Notes: generated from the sequence alone by a model not told the origin. DNA of 64,000 nucleotides from Semisulcospira habei (GCA_036245525.1 BTPG01000005.1:115301880-115365879), one strand, 5' to 3'. Numbered from the stretch's first letter, positions 1-11,524 are shown. Numbers and translations: made by a program.

Positions 1-724
1 TGCTGACATCTCGTCCCAAGTGGGCCTCACCATTCACAAACAGAAAACAAAGACAATGAGGCTGAACGCAACCAGGGAAGAACCAGTCTTGCTTGCTGGC
101 ACCCCGTTGGAGGAGGTGGAGTCCTTCACCTATCTCGGGAGCATCATAGACAAAAAAGGCGGCACTGATGCAGATGTCAGAGCACGAATCGGTAAAGCCA
201 GAGCAGCCTTTCTCCAGTTGAAAAAAGTGTGGAGTTCCAGAGAGCTGTCACAACACACCAAAGTCCGGATTTTCAACTCCAATGTAAAAGCAGTTCTCCT
301 ATATGGAGCAGAGACATGGAGATTGACAAAAACCACAGTCAACAGAGTACAGACCTTCATGAACAGTTGCCTTAGAAGAATTTTGAAAATCCACTGGCCA
401 GAGAAGATCAGCAACGTCAGACTCTGGGAGAGAACAGAGCAGATAACAGCAGAGAATGAAATTGGGCGAAGAAGATGGGGATGGATCGGTCACAGTCTGA
501 GAAAGCCAGCTTCCAGTATCACTAGGCAGGCATTGTCATGGAACCCCCAGGGAAAGAGGAAAAGAGGTAGGCCGAGAAACTCCTGGCGTCGAGACCTCCA
601 AGCAGACATCAAGAGACTGGGAACCACCTGGAGTAGAATCGAAGGAGAAGCACAGGACAGGAGTTGCTGGAGGTCTCTCGTCGACGGCCTATACCCGGGT
701 AGGGGTGACAGGCGTAAGTAAGTA
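1..724 (+). mobile_element. 3' fragment of the RTE-like LINE (copy 1), cut by the window edge
   Basis: Base 1 corresponds to about 38700 of the full-length LINE in this window, and the two run nearly identical to the end. The reading frame is open to the TAA after GDRRK at 721, so this stretch still codes for the C-terminal part of the reverse transcriptase ORF (thumb/connection region with the YLGSII segment and the basic RGRPRNSW tail). It ends in the element's GTAAGTAAGTA tail, which joins directly to the hAT-like repeat at 725. Whether it is 5'-truncated cannot be seen. It is the C-terminal coding part of a LINE, not a stand-alone gene. Confidence 0.9.
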
Positions 725-1147
725 ATTGTTACATGCAGTGCAAAACATCTTTTCGTTCTCATAACGTAACCATTTAAAAGAAAGTGTCCACGCTTGCACA
801 AACTTTCTAGTAGTAGTGGATTCTTCTTTTTCGGCTGGTTCTGCCTGTTTTGTTTGTGCATTATCACACGATGTAGATGGCTGTGGATCGGGAGCGTCGC
901 CGGTCATATCTAGATCTATCACATCTCTCACCTCTCTTCTTTCTTCTTCTGTCGCTTGAGAAGCGTTTGTTTGGTCGGATGCATTAGTTTCTTCTCTCAC
1001 ATCTTTAACGGTTTTACCAAAACTGAAGTTTTTCAGCTGTTGCTGCTTTGAATCAGCTTTTATTTTCTTTTTCGGAGGCATCGCCAGTCGGATTCGCGAG
1101 TATCGAAAACGAAAGCTGTGTAAGGGAAACCACTCTGCGCATGACAA
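725..1147 (-). pseudogene. hAT-like transposase N-terminus, copy A, cut by LINE insertion
   Basis: Same N-terminal sequence as the ORF at 2629-3534: MPPKKKIKAD start, acidic linker DVIDLDMTGDAPDP, then FVQAWTLSFKWLRYENEKMFCTACNN. It stops at the CxxC half of the zinc finger, where the LINE tail begins; beyond that the open frame reads LINE sequence and is meaningless. One amino-acid change (SFG for GFG) separates it from copy B. The rest of this copy may lie left of the window. Confidence 0.75.
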
Positions 1148-2170
1148 CCAACCAGTGCATGGTTACGACTGCTGGTGCAGACGCACTAACTAAGCCTATC
1201 CTTTATCGATCGGTTTCGCAAAGAGGAAAGGGCGAGGGCACTAGGCTAGTAGTCCTTTTTCAAGTTGAATGTCGCGATGTAGGCCGGCCTAACGGCCAGT
1301 AACGGGTAACGCAGTTATTAAAATGAACGATGTCCGGCCTTTACGCAGCTTCGATCGGACAATGACCGCCTTCATTAAAAAGCAATAAGACATTTGACAG
1401 ATTGAAGGCAAATTTAATAGGACATTTGGATTTTTTATCGGACAATTGTCCGATGTCCGACGTGGATCTGAGGCCCTGTTTCTGCGTTTTGAGTCGGTTT
1501 TCTTTATTAGAAATATACCGCAAGATCTCACAAACCATGTGGTCTAAATACCGCATCTTTTTTAAGATTAGGTTTTTTTTATTTTAATTTTTTTAGTGAC
1601 TAAAGGTATATCAGTCATATTTCTATATACACTTACACCCCTAGGGTTTCTATCAAATATAGGGTTAACAATGTTTTAAGTATGTCCATCGGATGCAGTT
1701 TCATCAGCTGCTTAAACTGATATTGACAACAGCCAGATCGCATGGAAACTGTACAAGTTAAATGCATTTGCCTCTGCAAGTCATAATATATAGTGAAAAT
1801 TTTGATGCTATGAACAAAATTTTTCAGTTTCAGCGTTTTCCGTCGATTTTCTTATTCAGATATATACGAAATCTCCTCACAAACCATGGTGTAAAACAAG
1901 CGCAAGTTTTAAACGGTTGGTTAATTTATTATAATTTTTTTAGTGATTTTTGGAGTTTTTCAACTTTTGTACACTGAAATTTTTGTATTTTTCATGTGAT
2001 GGACTTGAAAATTGGTGAGCATCTTTCACGTGACCGACTGACTTAAACGATCATCAAAACAGGCAAATCGGACAGAAACTGTAGAAGTAAGATGTCTTTT
2101 CATACCCAAGTCATAACATATAGTGGTGAAATTTGTCCTAAGAAGAAAATTTTTTAGTTTCTGCAGGGCC
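725..2170. repeat. Direct repeat unit, copy A (offset 2453 bp from copy B)
   Basis: Matches 3178-4613 with only a few substitutions and small indels, for example in the T-run near 1570 and CATTTGCC against CATTTCCC near 1768. It carries the hAT-like N-terminus and about 1 kb of AT-rich flank with the motifs AATAGGACATTTG and TCGGACAATTGTCCGA. The match ends at 2160-2170, where copy A turns into an inverted piece of its own sequence (AGGGCCTCAGATCCACG). Confidence 0.85.
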
Positions 2171-2372
2171 TCAGATCCACGAGGGCTTCAATAGGACATT
2201 TGTCCTGAACAACATTGGTTCAATAGGTCATTTGTCCTGCCTGAGAAAAACCAATAGGACATTTTTGTCCTCAAACCATTGAATCAATAAGACATTTTGG
2301 TGCACAAATTTTTTTATGTTTATTGAATATATGAGAAAAAATAAATAATTTAAAAGCATTGGTTATTTCACA

Positions 2373-2405
<33 letters not shown>

Positions 2406-2628
2406 AAAAAAATTAAATTTAACAAATACAAACTTGAATATCAATTCTTCCCAAATTCCCTTTGAAAAATAACATTGGAGCAAAAAATAATACTGATAAT
2501 ACTGTCCAATTCAAAATGTTAATGATGATCCATGGGGAGGATCAAATCATTATTGATATGTAAAATAAATAATAACAATGGTTGCAGTCAGTCTTGTTGA
2601 GTAGAACATTACTTAGAATGCGCTTTGG
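2171..2628. other. AT-rich flank with GGACATTTGTCC motifs and a CA microsatellite
   Basis: No gene is visible. Several AATAGGACATTTGTCC-type motifs, partly inverted, lie at 2190-2300. A (CA)n run of about 32 bases sits at 2371-2402. Confidence 0.6.
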
Positions 2629-3534
2629 TTAGCAGCATCCTTTGCATCCGGTGCCATCAGGTACTTGCACATTGGCCAGGTAGTGAGTGATAGGCTTCAT
2701 TTGAAAATTAATCACTCTAACCAGTATAGCAAAGCGCTTGGTATTTGTTCGGTCAATGGACTCGTCGACTTTGAGAGTGACAAAATGGGAGTTTTCAATG
2801 TGTTCTGCCACTTGTGTTTCGATAGTGTCAGACATTGCCTTCAAAAACTCATAGAATGATTCAGTGCTTTCATATTTTGTTGACTCTGAGATTTCAATTT
2901 GTTTGACAAATGGTGTTTCCACGGACTTAAGCAAGTTGAGCAATGACTTGAATTTACTGCATGCTAAATTCTCCTTGATAATCCAGTATGCAGCTCGTAT
3001 GGCAACTGCAGCCCCTTTCTCTTGAGCAGATAGAAGGCGGATCGCTATCTCTTCAGTGTTTTTCTGAAGGGCAGGAACTTTCAAGCTGTCCCTGTGTTCT
3101 TTTGTTACTTCATGGTCTGAAAGCGCCGACTTGCGAAAATTGATGCATCCGCTTGTGAAGGCATTTTTCATGTTTCCATTGTTACATGCAGTGCAAAACA
3201 TCTTTTCGTTCTCATAACGTAACCATTTAAAAGAAAGTGTCCACGCTTGCACAAACTTTCTAGTAGTAGTGGATTCTTCTTTTTCGGCTGGTTCTGCCTG
3301 TTTTGTTTGTGCATTATCACACGATGTAGATGGCTGTGGATCGGGAGCGTCGCCGGTCATATCTAGATCTATCACATCTCTCACCTCTCTTCTTTCTTCT
3401 TCTGTCGCTTGAGAAGCGTTTGTTTGGTCGGATGCATTAGTTTCTTCTCTCACATCTTTAACGGTTTTACCAAAACCGAAGTTTTTCAGCTGTTGCTGCT
3501 TTGAATCAGCTTTTATTTTCTTTTTCGGAGGCAT
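2629..3534 (-). CDS. hAT-like transposase-derived protein, N-terminal fragment
   Basis: About 301 codons from the MPPKKK methionine; the frame stays open upstream to 3600, but the lysine-rich MPPKKK start looks more natural. In order: basic N-terminus, acidic linker (residues about 25-90), and a zinc-finger-like module FCTACNN...SDHEVTKEHRD with CxxC and HxxxxH spacing, as in TTF/BED-type fingers of ZNF862-like and hAT proteins. After that comes a helical region and then LKVDESIDRTNTKRFAILVR, which resembles the first catalytic aspartate block of the hAT DDE domain. The remaining catalytic residues and the C-terminal dimerisation domain are missing: the frame ends in GCKGCC then a stop. It is therefore a truncated transposase or a 5' exon of a domesticated gene. 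I favour a truncated element because it sits in a duplicated repeat. Confidence 0.6.
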   Translation of the reverse strand: MPPKKKIKADSKQQQLKNFGFGKTVKDVREETNASDQTNASQATEEERREVRDVIDLDMTGDAPDPQPSTSCDNAQTKQAEPAEKEESTTTRKFVQAWTLSFKWLRYENEKMFCTACNNGNMKNAFTSGCINFRKSALSDHEVTKEHRDSLKVPALQKNTEEIAIRLLSAQEKGAAVAIRAAYWIIKENLACSKFKSLLNLLKSVETPFVKQIEISESTKYESTESFYEFLKAMSDTIETQVAEHIENSHFVTLKVDESIDRTNTKRFAILVRVINFQMKPITHYLANVQVPDGTGCKGCC

Positions 3535-4613
3535 CGCCAGTCGGATTCGCGAGTATCGAAAACGAAAGCTGTGTAAGGGAAACCACTCTGCGCATGACAA
3601 CCAACCAGTGCATGGTTACGACTGCTGGTGCAGACGCACTAACTAAGCCTATCCTTTATCGATCGGTTTCGCAAAGAGGAAAGGGCGAGGGCACTAGGCT
3701 AGTAGTCCTTTTTCAAGTTGAATGTCGCGATGTAGGCCGGCCTAACGGCCAGTAACGGGTAACGCAGTTATTAAAATGAACGATGTCCGGCCTTTACGCA
3801 GCTTCAATCGGACAATGACCGCCTTCATTAAAAAGCAATAAGACATTTGACAGATTGAAGGCAAATTTAATAGGACATTTGGATTTTTTATCGGACAATT
3901 GTCCGATGTCCGACGTGGATCTGAGGCCCTGTTTCTGCGTTTTGAGTCGGTTTTCTTTATTAGAAATATACCGCAAGATCTCACAAACCATGTGGTCTAA
4001 ATACCGCATCTTTTTTAAGATTATTTTTTTTTATTTTAATTTTTTTAGTGACTAAAGGTATATCAGTCATATTTCTATATACACTTACACCCCTAGGGTT
4101 TCTATCAAATATAGGGTTAACAATGTTTTAAGTATGTCCATCGGATGCAGTTTCATCAGCTGCTTAAACTGATATTGACAACAGCCAGATCGCATGGAAA
4201 CTGTACAAGTTAAATGCATTTCCCTCTGCAAGTCATAATATATAGTGAAAATTTTGATGCTATGAACAAAATTTTTCAGTTTCAGCGTTTTCCGTCGATT
4301 TTCTTATTCAGATATATACGAAATCTCCTCAAAAACCATGGTGTGAAACAAGCGCAAGTTTTAAACGGTTGGTTAATTTATTATAATTTTTTTTTAGTGA
4401 TTTTTGGAGTTTTTCAACTTTTGTACACTGAAATTTTTGTATTTTTCATGTGATGGACTTGAAAATTGGTGAGCATCTTTCACGTGACTGACTGACTTAA
4501 ACGATCATCAAAACAGGCAAATCGGACAGAAACTGTAGAAGTAAGATGTCTTTTCATACCCAAGTCATAACATATAGTGGTGAAATTTGTCCTAAGAAGA
4601 AAATTTTTTAGTT
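3178..4613. repeat. Direct repeat unit, copy B
   Basis: Partner of the unit at 725. Here the coding part continues uninterrupted into the longer ORF to 2629. Its distal end (3929-4190) is repeated once more at 4612. Confidence 0.85.
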
Positions 4614-4880
4614 TCTGCGTTTTGAGTCGGTTTTCTTTATTAGAAATATACCGCAAGATCTCACAAACCATGTGGTCTAAATACCGCATCTTTTTTAAGA
4701 TTAGTTTTTTTTATTTTAATTTTTTTAGTGACTAAAGGTATATCAGTCATATTTCTATATACACTTACACCCCTAGGGTTTCTATCAAATATAGGGTTAA
4801 CAATGTTTTAAGTATGTCCATAGGATGCAGTTTCATCAGCTGCTTAAACTGATATTGACAACAGCCAGATCGCGTTTAAT
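4612..4880. repeat. Third partial copy of the hAT-unit flank
   Basis: Repeats 3929-4190 (also 1476-1737) with an offset of about 683 bp, from GTTTCTGCGTTTTGAGTCGG to the CAGCCAGATCGC motif. Sequence is unrelated after that. Confidence 0.8.
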
Positions 4881-4935
4881 CCAATACAGGTAGCAGTGTT
4901 AATATGGCCAACCTAGAAACGTGTACAACACATAT

Positions 4936-5057
4936 ATTCATTCATTCATTCATTCATTTATTCATCCATCCATCCATATCCATCCATCCACTAATTCATT
5001 CATTCCGGCAGTTATTCATTCATTCATTTATTCATCCATCCATTCATTAATTCATCC
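4936..5057. repeat. (ATTC)n/(CATC)n tetranucleotide microsatellite
   Basis: Interrupted runs of ATTC and CATC over about 120 bases. Confidence 0.9.
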
Positions 5058-5066
5058 ATATACACT

Positions 5067-5092
5067 AGGGTAACCCGCCCGTCAGGGCCGTC
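5067..5092 (-). repeat. Small SINE-R fragment
   Basis: AACCCGCCCGTCAGGGCCGT matches the interior of the reversed SINE-like repeat R seen whole at 40233-40445. Confidence 0.4.
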
Positions 5093-6145
5093 CATGGTGC
5101 TGTACAATGGCTGTACAACTAAGCCGGCAGTTGAAAACGATGCTTTCTGTATAATTTTCTGTTTTAGGTGGATGGTGTTTAGGGGCCCCGGTTACTATAA
5201 ACCCCGGCAGTGCCACATGGCAAACTAATCAGCCTCTTCAGTGATCAAGCATAGACTCTCATGCGTCGACGACACCCGCTGTACTTTAAGATTCATCATC
5301 TTTAGTCTTGCCGCGCGAAGCGGCTTACATCTAGTTACTACGCCACCACATGGTTTGCTTTCAGGAACAAATTCAGTCTGACAAAGTCAAGTAGGCTGTG
5401 ATTTGATACAGCCTCCTTTGTCAGTGCACAGATTTTCATCAGTCTCTGTAGTCAACACAACGTTTAGTGGTCCCCATATCTGGTTATGTTATATTTAACT
5501 CTGTCCATGCCGAACGCACCACATTTTTTGCCCTCCTGTCGGCAATTTCAGCTTCATCAAGACACATAGACTTTCATGCATCATCGCAGACTCTGAAGCC
5601 AAAAGAGGTGAACCCCTTATTTGCATCACATTTACCTCTGTTGCCTAGTTATTGCCTGCAAGAGTTCTCTCAGGTTTGCTAGAGTGCAAGTTTTAGCCAG
5701 GGTGGCCGAATGCCGGTGGGGGATTTTCGATTGCGCGTATCTGTATAGTGCCCTGGCTACGTTCAATTTGGTTGTGGGCTTGCATATGCATAATTAACTG
5801 TGAGAACTATCATTCGGCTCACAAGTAGCAGCCATTGAGATATCAAGAACACCCAAAATACACTCGCAACAAAACTATTTCATTAATTGATGTCCTTTCA
5901 AGAATATTTTAATCAAATTTTATCACTTTGGTATATTTTGCAAACTCACATTTTGAATGAAATGGCAATGGATTAAAAAGAAACTCACAAAAAAACATTA
6001 CAAAAACGAAAACATTTGACGAGAGTTAAAAACAAAGATGTCGGACTGCGTCGTTAGCAATGGAGCCAGTAGTCGGCAATACCGATGTACTGAAACGGCT
6101 AAATGTTGGAAAAAGGAAAGTCTCAGTAGTTGGAAAAAGGAAGGT
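5093..6145. other. No recognisable gene
   Basis: Unique-looking sequence with several in-frame stops on both strands. Nothing supports an exon, RNA gene or repeat. Confidence 0.5.
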
Positions 6146-6383
6146 TGATTGATTGATTGATTGTACATTGCTTAACGTCCTGACAGCAACAAGGCTTTCT
6201 CAGGACGTGCCTGCACTGCTTGTGAAAAAAAACTAAACAGAAAATTGAATGTAAGTCGCCAGCCGGTCAAATACGTTAACTAAACCTACAACATGGGGCC
6301 TAAATAAAGCTAAGACCATTTAGCAACGCACATCCAATATCAAGAGCTACAGTCAGTGCAGACAGTAGGGAGAGTTTTAAAAA
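6146..6383 (+). repeat. Dispersed repeat N, copy 1
   Basis: Starts with (TTGA)n then TTGTACATTGCTTAACGTCC and ends near GGGAGAGTTTTAAAAAG. The same 240 bp recur at 34609-34858, so it is an interspersed element. The class is unknown; a SINE-like or LINE-tail origin is possible. Confidence 0.7.
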
Positions 6384-7167
6384 GGTAAAAACAGGTGAAT
6401 GGACAAAGGGTAGACAGAAACACATGCCCCAGAATAGAGAGAAAAACCCACCCTGTGGGGCTGACCAGGGTGACCCTGGGAACTAAAAAATACCTAACCC
6501 CACCCAAGTCCCCCAGGGCAGACCCGGGTGGGGAGGAAAAAGGAAGGTACACATTGCAGCCGCGAAGTACAGATAGTAAAGATCTGGGTCAGGCGTGTTT
6601 ACACGTGTTGACAGGCCGTAGCCCGGCCCTCGGGCCCATAAAACTTAACAAATGGCCCGCGGCGCGTGCAGTCCCCATTAAGAGGTGTTCTGTTTAGGAA
6701 AGGGCTATTGGGACGCTATATAGGAGCTTGTGATGATATTGAAATACACAATTTGTGTCAATAAAAAAAATCACAAACTAAGTGTAAATTTCACGGTATT
6801 ACAATTTAGTGCAGAGATTTGTAACCACGACAGTCACAGAAGGACCACGAGCCTTTGGGGACGGCATAAAAATGTTAACTATGGACGCGCAAACAAGCAG
6901 ACAACTGGCCAGATAAGCTGGCAAGTGCAAGGCTACTCTTTCAAATAAAAAAATAAAAGCCAGCTGCGACAAACAACCTGTCTGGGTTCGCAAAAGCAGA
7001 CCCCCAAATCACAATTTTACCGTCTGGACCCTAACTCACCCCACAACACTTGCACGTTCCCCAAACATGTGAAGTTTTACAGCCAGGTATTTAGATAGAT
7101 GGAGGTGCTAGGTCAGTCAAGTATTCTTAATTTTGCGGACGGACGCAAATGTAGCAGATTTATGCTA
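6384..7167. other. No recognisable gene
   Basis: Contains CCC-rich patches near 6445-6540 and an AATAAAA run near 6946. No coding support. Confidence 0.5.
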
Positions 7168-7234
7168 GCAAGAGGCACGGATTCTCATGAGTCCCTGAGT
7201 GTGCAGGGGCCCGTGAGAGTCTATGCCTCTTGCA
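7168..7234. repeat. Family A hairpin, bare core
   Basis: GCAAGAGGCACGGATTCTCA pairs with TGAGAGTCTATGCCTCTTGC around a short CCTG/CAGG loop. No TTAACCC ends flank it. Confidence 0.75.
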
Positions 7235-7398
7235 GGTGGCCGGGCCATCGGCTGAGGGACAGTAGATAGATGTAGACAAAGCGACGGGCAAGGCGTTGTG
7301 ACGTCAGGTGCTGTTTCACACGGGCAGACAGAGGACCCTATCCTACTTGCTAATACAATGTAGTCCTTCCAGGTCCCATTCACACCAAGGGTCAAGGT

Positions 7399-7503
7399 TG
7401 CACGGGCGAATTTAATCCTGCGCAAGCCACTTAAGCAAGGTGCTCCGCTATCGCGGATCACCTTGCTTAGTGACTTGCGCAGGACAAAAACTCAGTCACG
7501 CAA
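7399..7503. repeat. Family E palindrome
   Basis: TCCTGCGCAAGCCACTTAAG pairs with CTTAGTGACTTGCGCAGGA around GCTCCGCTATCGCGGATCAC. Related copies are at 20629, 34447, 39930 and 51100. Confidence 0.75.
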
Positions 7504-7704
7504 AATGCAAAACAGCACAGTAATCAGCTAAGAGACACTATTAGGCCAGACTCTTCAAGCTGTTGAAGTCTGGATTGGTGGACACTGCTTCGTTCCAGAT
7601 AAGTTATGGACAAGCACCACTTGTCTGCGGACACTGCATAAAGTGAAGCAATTTGCAAGGTGTCGGCGATTTCTTTTGTAGAAGGGGGTCGGTGGTTTTC
7701 TGGG

Positions 7705-7708
<4 letters not shown>

Positions 7709-7790
<82 letters not shown>
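7709..7790. repeat. (GT)n microsatellite
   Basis: About 82 uninterrupted bases of GT. It produces long THTHTH/CVCVCV open frames that are artefacts. Confidence 0.97.
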
Positions 7791-7793
<3 letters not shown>

Positions 7794-8066
7794 CACGTGG
7801 TCACTACTGCACCGGACAGCATGCGCAAAGCGAGGCCAAACTTCCCTCCAGACGTGTGAACTGACCCTGGAAAACTGGAAAAAGTAGTTGCGTGTGTTAT
7901 ACTTACGTCAGATGGCAAAGGAGGGGTAAAAAAGGATGACAAGGTCTTAGTTATGCCAAGACAACATTGAGAACCCCTTTTTTTTTAACACATTTTACCC
8001 AAGGACCGAAATCCCCAAATTGTCACAAAGTTGCCTTCTGAATGACTGTATTACAATTCTAGAGAC
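7791..8066. other. No recognisable gene
   Basis: Spacer between the GT tract and a family B element; nothing coding is seen. Confidence 0.4.
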
Positions 8067-8201
8067 AGATCGAGCATGATAGTTCAAGGGTGGTGCCAGA
8101 ATAGCTTGGCGCCTATGGGCGCCAAGCTATTCTGGCACCACCCTTGAACTATCATGCTCGATCCGAGTCTTGCTGTGGTGTGTCCGGGCTGAATGAGTTA
8201 A
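8067..8201 (+). mobile_element. Family B MITE, right end TTAA
   Basis: Near-perfect hairpin with 46-48 base arms, from AGATCGAGCATGATAGTTCA to its complement at 8163, with GGCGCC next to the loop. The right side reads GAATGAGTTAA. The left terminus is degenerate (about 8039). Confidence 0.7.
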
Positions 8202-8314
8202 GCACGGTCGGCGAATTCTAGTAATCAAAGCCCGCCATGAAACAAATCGCTTTTGTGATAGACTCTTTCGCACTATACTGAGCTACTTGCGTGACCTAAC
8301 CAAACAGTACTATA

Positions 8315-8530
8315 TTAATCCTTATCATTCAGAATACACAAGTGGTTGAAATAAGTTTGACTAAAATAGTTCAAGGGTAGTGCCAAAATAGCTTGGCGCT
8401 TCTATTTTGGCACCACCCATGACTAACTAAAGCCATTGGTCTATATCCATATCTGTAAGTACTATAATGTAGCTTGCATATGGCAGTGTACAAATTTGAA
8501 GCGTTTAGCCTCAGTATGATATAGGATAAT
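8315..8530 (+). mobile_element. Family B MITE, TTATCATTC-end subtype
   Basis: Left end TTAATCCTTATCATTC, then a shortened, damaged hairpin (TAGCTTGGCGC-TTCTA) and the subtype's long right flank ending TATGATATAGGATAAT. Same subtype as 44562 and 54939. Confidence 0.75.
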
Positions 8531-9223
8531 GGGAGCCTAGCAGCATTTGCAAAGTACTATCTTCCAGCGGCGGCGTTAGCAAAGGGGCTCAAAGCGGACA
8601 TTGTCCATTTGACAAGTTTTGGTGCCGGGCAACCATGGGTAGGTACATGTATTCAAACAGCGGTCTTATTAAACCGCTCGCCTCTAAACACGCGCTGTGT
8701 ATGGGTTCCGATAAGCTCTTTTCACGTAACACGACTATCGCAAGCAAGTCTCATATCCCTCAGTCAACAGCCTGGAACAGACTCTCATATGCCCTTGTCG
8801 AGACTGATAGCCGCAGAGGACGTCGACTATTTAGATCTATCTTGCTTTGTTTCGAGGAGCGTGTCGATGTTTGAAACTATACGTGTGAAGGACGTAAGCA
8901 ACAGCGAATGGAGCGTGACAACCAGTGTGATGGTGACAGCTCGTTACTTCGTCGCCACGTCACTTATAAACAAGTTGTCGAGAAAACACGAGACGCTTAT
9001 CATCTCCCCTCATCACCTTTCCGTTGATAATGAGGTAGAAAGCGTCCTTCAACTGCTAGCAGCTAACAAAAACGGCATGAACATGCTAGTTTTGTTTGTT
9101 TGTTTGTTTGTTTTGTTTTTTCGAATGATGGCGAATTGGTCTATCAGTAATTTTCACAAAGTTGTCGGAAAACGTTTCAGGGTGGTACAGAACTTACTTG
9201 TATCGGGTATGGGATCATAACAA
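8531..9223. other. No recognisable gene; (TTTG)n tract
   Basis: A 203-codon open frame crosses this stretch (8609-9220, plus) but has no recognisable domain and runs through a TTTG repeat at about 9091-9117. I do not call it a gene. Confidence 0.4.
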
Positions 9224-9294
9224 CACACTGGCTGTCTCCCGTCGTTTCACTACCGCTACTAAGCGGTAACGAATCGAGAGAGACAACCAGTGTG
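9224..9294. repeat. Family D palindrome
   Basis: CACACTGGCTGTCTCCCGTC pairs with GAGAGAGACAACCAGTGTG around CTACCGCT...AGCGGTAACG. Copies are at 10661, 18096, 20328 and 52163. Confidence 0.8.
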
Positions 9295-9566
9295 GCATAA
9301 CAAGGACCCCATTTGTTCTCGTAACACGAAGAGAAAAAAAAGGATGTGGTCTTTATAGCTGAAAAATCCAAACGCATCAGTTTGCTGTTTCCTATCCGTA
9401 CGGCATAATTTATTGGAGGACAGGGCACAACATACAAAACTTTATGAACAATTTTCAAGTTAATTCATTCGTGTGTAGCAGGCTGAACAAGGCTATCCCA
9501 CTGCTTTCTGTCGCGCAAGGCATCTGCCGTCAGAAACGCGCGCGTTAGCCAATCTCCCTAACCTGC

Positions 9567-9623
9567 CAGAGGCATAGATTTTCATGAAGCCCCTGCAACT
9601 GCACGAAAACAATGCCTCTCTCA
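9567..9623. repeat. Degenerate family A core
   Basis: CAGAGGCATAGATTTTCATG is recognisable; the right arm is reduced to AATGCCTCTC. Confidence 0.45.
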
Positions 9624-10660
9624 GGCTGTTGTGCGCTGTTTGTCTGTGTCTCCTCAAGCATCATGGAGGTATACGCCTCAGTCTGAACACTACGGTCATA
9701 ACTGCGCTATAACTTTCTAAGCATTCCAGTGGGGTCGTCGCGTAGCCATGGTCGGGGGTCCTCGCTGTCCACTCCTTGTGCTGAACATTTCTACGTACAT
9801 CTGTGCCCATTTCGACTCCACAGCTTGACACTGTCTTGTGAGCAGGAAGTTGTAACGGGCTGTAACCCCGTCAATGCCATTGACTGAGTTTCGGCTGAAC
9901 TATTCGTTAAGTACTTTAACGCCAAAAAGCACCAACCCTACCGTCCACTGAATATAAATGTAAATTGTTGTCAGCAAGAGACATTGATCATGAGGATCTA
10001 CATCTCTTGCAGTTGGGTCGTTTCACTGTTTCTCAACGGTGAACTAGTTAATCTACAATAGCAGGTGAACTCTACACACTGTCCCCCCACCCCCCACCTT
10101 CTTACCTATCAAGTCCCACGTCTTTCCCTGCCTGGCTTTTTGTCCTTGGAAACAAGTTTTATGCTGCATTATTAGGTCAGCGAGGCGCAGTAAAAAAATA
10201 AATAAATAAATAAACGCAGACAATAATTTGTCAGTATAAAGACAATATACAGTCAATATAAAATTACAGCACAATACTGGACAAGGAAAACAACAACAAC
10301 CATCTGTACACAGATCATGAAAATGTAGATTTTACATACAAGCATAGCAACAACTATTGTTAAATTAATTTGTCAAACTCCTCTAGGTAAACATTCCGCG
10401 TAATGCATTTTTTTAAAATGTAGTTTAGATTATTAAGTGTCATGTTTAAAGGTGTTTTGTAACTGGCCTGAAATCACCACGAAGTGAAGATATCTTAAAT
10501 AAAATTCATTCGTTCCAAAAAATTCATTCATGAAAATGTAATGTTACAAATACAGGTATTATGTCGTGTTCAGTATATTCTTTGATGTAAGCGGACTGTA
10601 GAGTCAATTAGTCCAGTGCCGGTTCACACTACTAGTAGGCTGCTGTACTTTGTCGGAAGG
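9624..10660. other. No recognisable gene
   Basis: AT-rich sequence with AAAT repeats near 10193. There are isolated hairpin-arm remnants (TACATCTCTTGCAGTTGGGT at about 9998) and nothing coding. Confidence 0.45.
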
Positions 10661-10730
10661 CGCACTGGTTGTCTCCCTCGATTCGCTACCGCTTATCAGC
10701 GGTAGCGAATCGAGCCAGGCAACCAGAGTG
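10661..10730. repeat. Family D palindrome
   Basis: CGCACTGGTTGTCTCCCTCG pairs with CGAGCCAGGCAACCAGAGTG; the inner CGCTACCGCT/AGCGGTAGCG is perfect. Confidence 0.85.
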
Positions 10731-11257
10731 GAGGGAGGGCTGCGCTGCATGGGGGCTTAGTTATGGACTATCTACATGGGGTCAAAGGCGGTCTTGAGAC
10801 ATGAAGTGGGTCTGGGAGTGACCACTAGGCGGCCAGTTGACCATAAAGTGCTAGCGTCATAAAATCACGGCAGTAAGACCAAGCATGTCGCCTGACGGAA
10901 ATACCGTGACAGGGCTGCCATCACAAATCAGACAAAAGGAGGGCGGGAGGCGGAAAGGGTGGGGGAGGGGGGGGGGGAGATGGCGTCATAAAATACACAA
11001 AGAAATACGTAGCCCTGCCTTCTGCTGGCCGAACTAAAAATCATGGAGAATTTGCAGATGTCGAAACCGGTCCAGTTGCTGTTTGTGGTATCCTCCGTAT
11101 CGTTTAGCAGAGAAAATGTTACGTTAACACAACTATTTAGCAACTATGTCACTTACCATTACACCACCCACACCCCCCACCCCCCACCCCACCCCCACCC
11201 TCCACCACCCCCACCGCCCACGCCTTCAAGTAAATTGCAATATTTCATCTTCAATTA
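10731..11257. other. G-run and C-run tracts; no gene
   Basis: A G-rich tract at about 10939-10979 and a CCACCCC-rich tract at about 11160-11223 flank noncoding sequence. Confidence 0.5.
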
Positions 11258-11466
11258 ATTCAGTCCTTCATTGCCAATGGACGCAGCCTGTTTTTGAAAT
11301 CGTAAAATCAACGTCAAAGATGCCCAGCCATCAAAGGAAGAGGATACTAGTGGTTTCAACATGAGGTAGAGATCCTCATGAGCCCCCGCAGTTGCCCGGG
11401 CTCATGACGATCTATACCTCTTGACGTTGTGCGTTGTTTATTTTTTTTCTCGGCCGCAAAGGGGCA
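11258..11466 (+). mobile_element. Family A MITE, decayed full-length copy
   Basis: It begins AATTCAGTCCTTCATTGCC, carries the family body AATCAACGTCAAAGAT and GTGGTTTCA, then the hairpin (11359-11424), and ends CGGCCGCAAAGGGG. Both ends have decayed from the TTAACCCC form. Confidence 0.65.
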
Positions 11467-11521
11467 AAAAAGAAAATGTTCAACTCCCATTCCGATTATA
11501 TATATATACACTCCCATTCCG

Positions 11522-11524
<3 letters not shown>

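Noticed and set aside
8609..9220. 203-codon plus-strand frame
   Set aside because: No recognisable domain, overlapping alternative frames, and it runs through a TTTG repeat; length alone is not enough.
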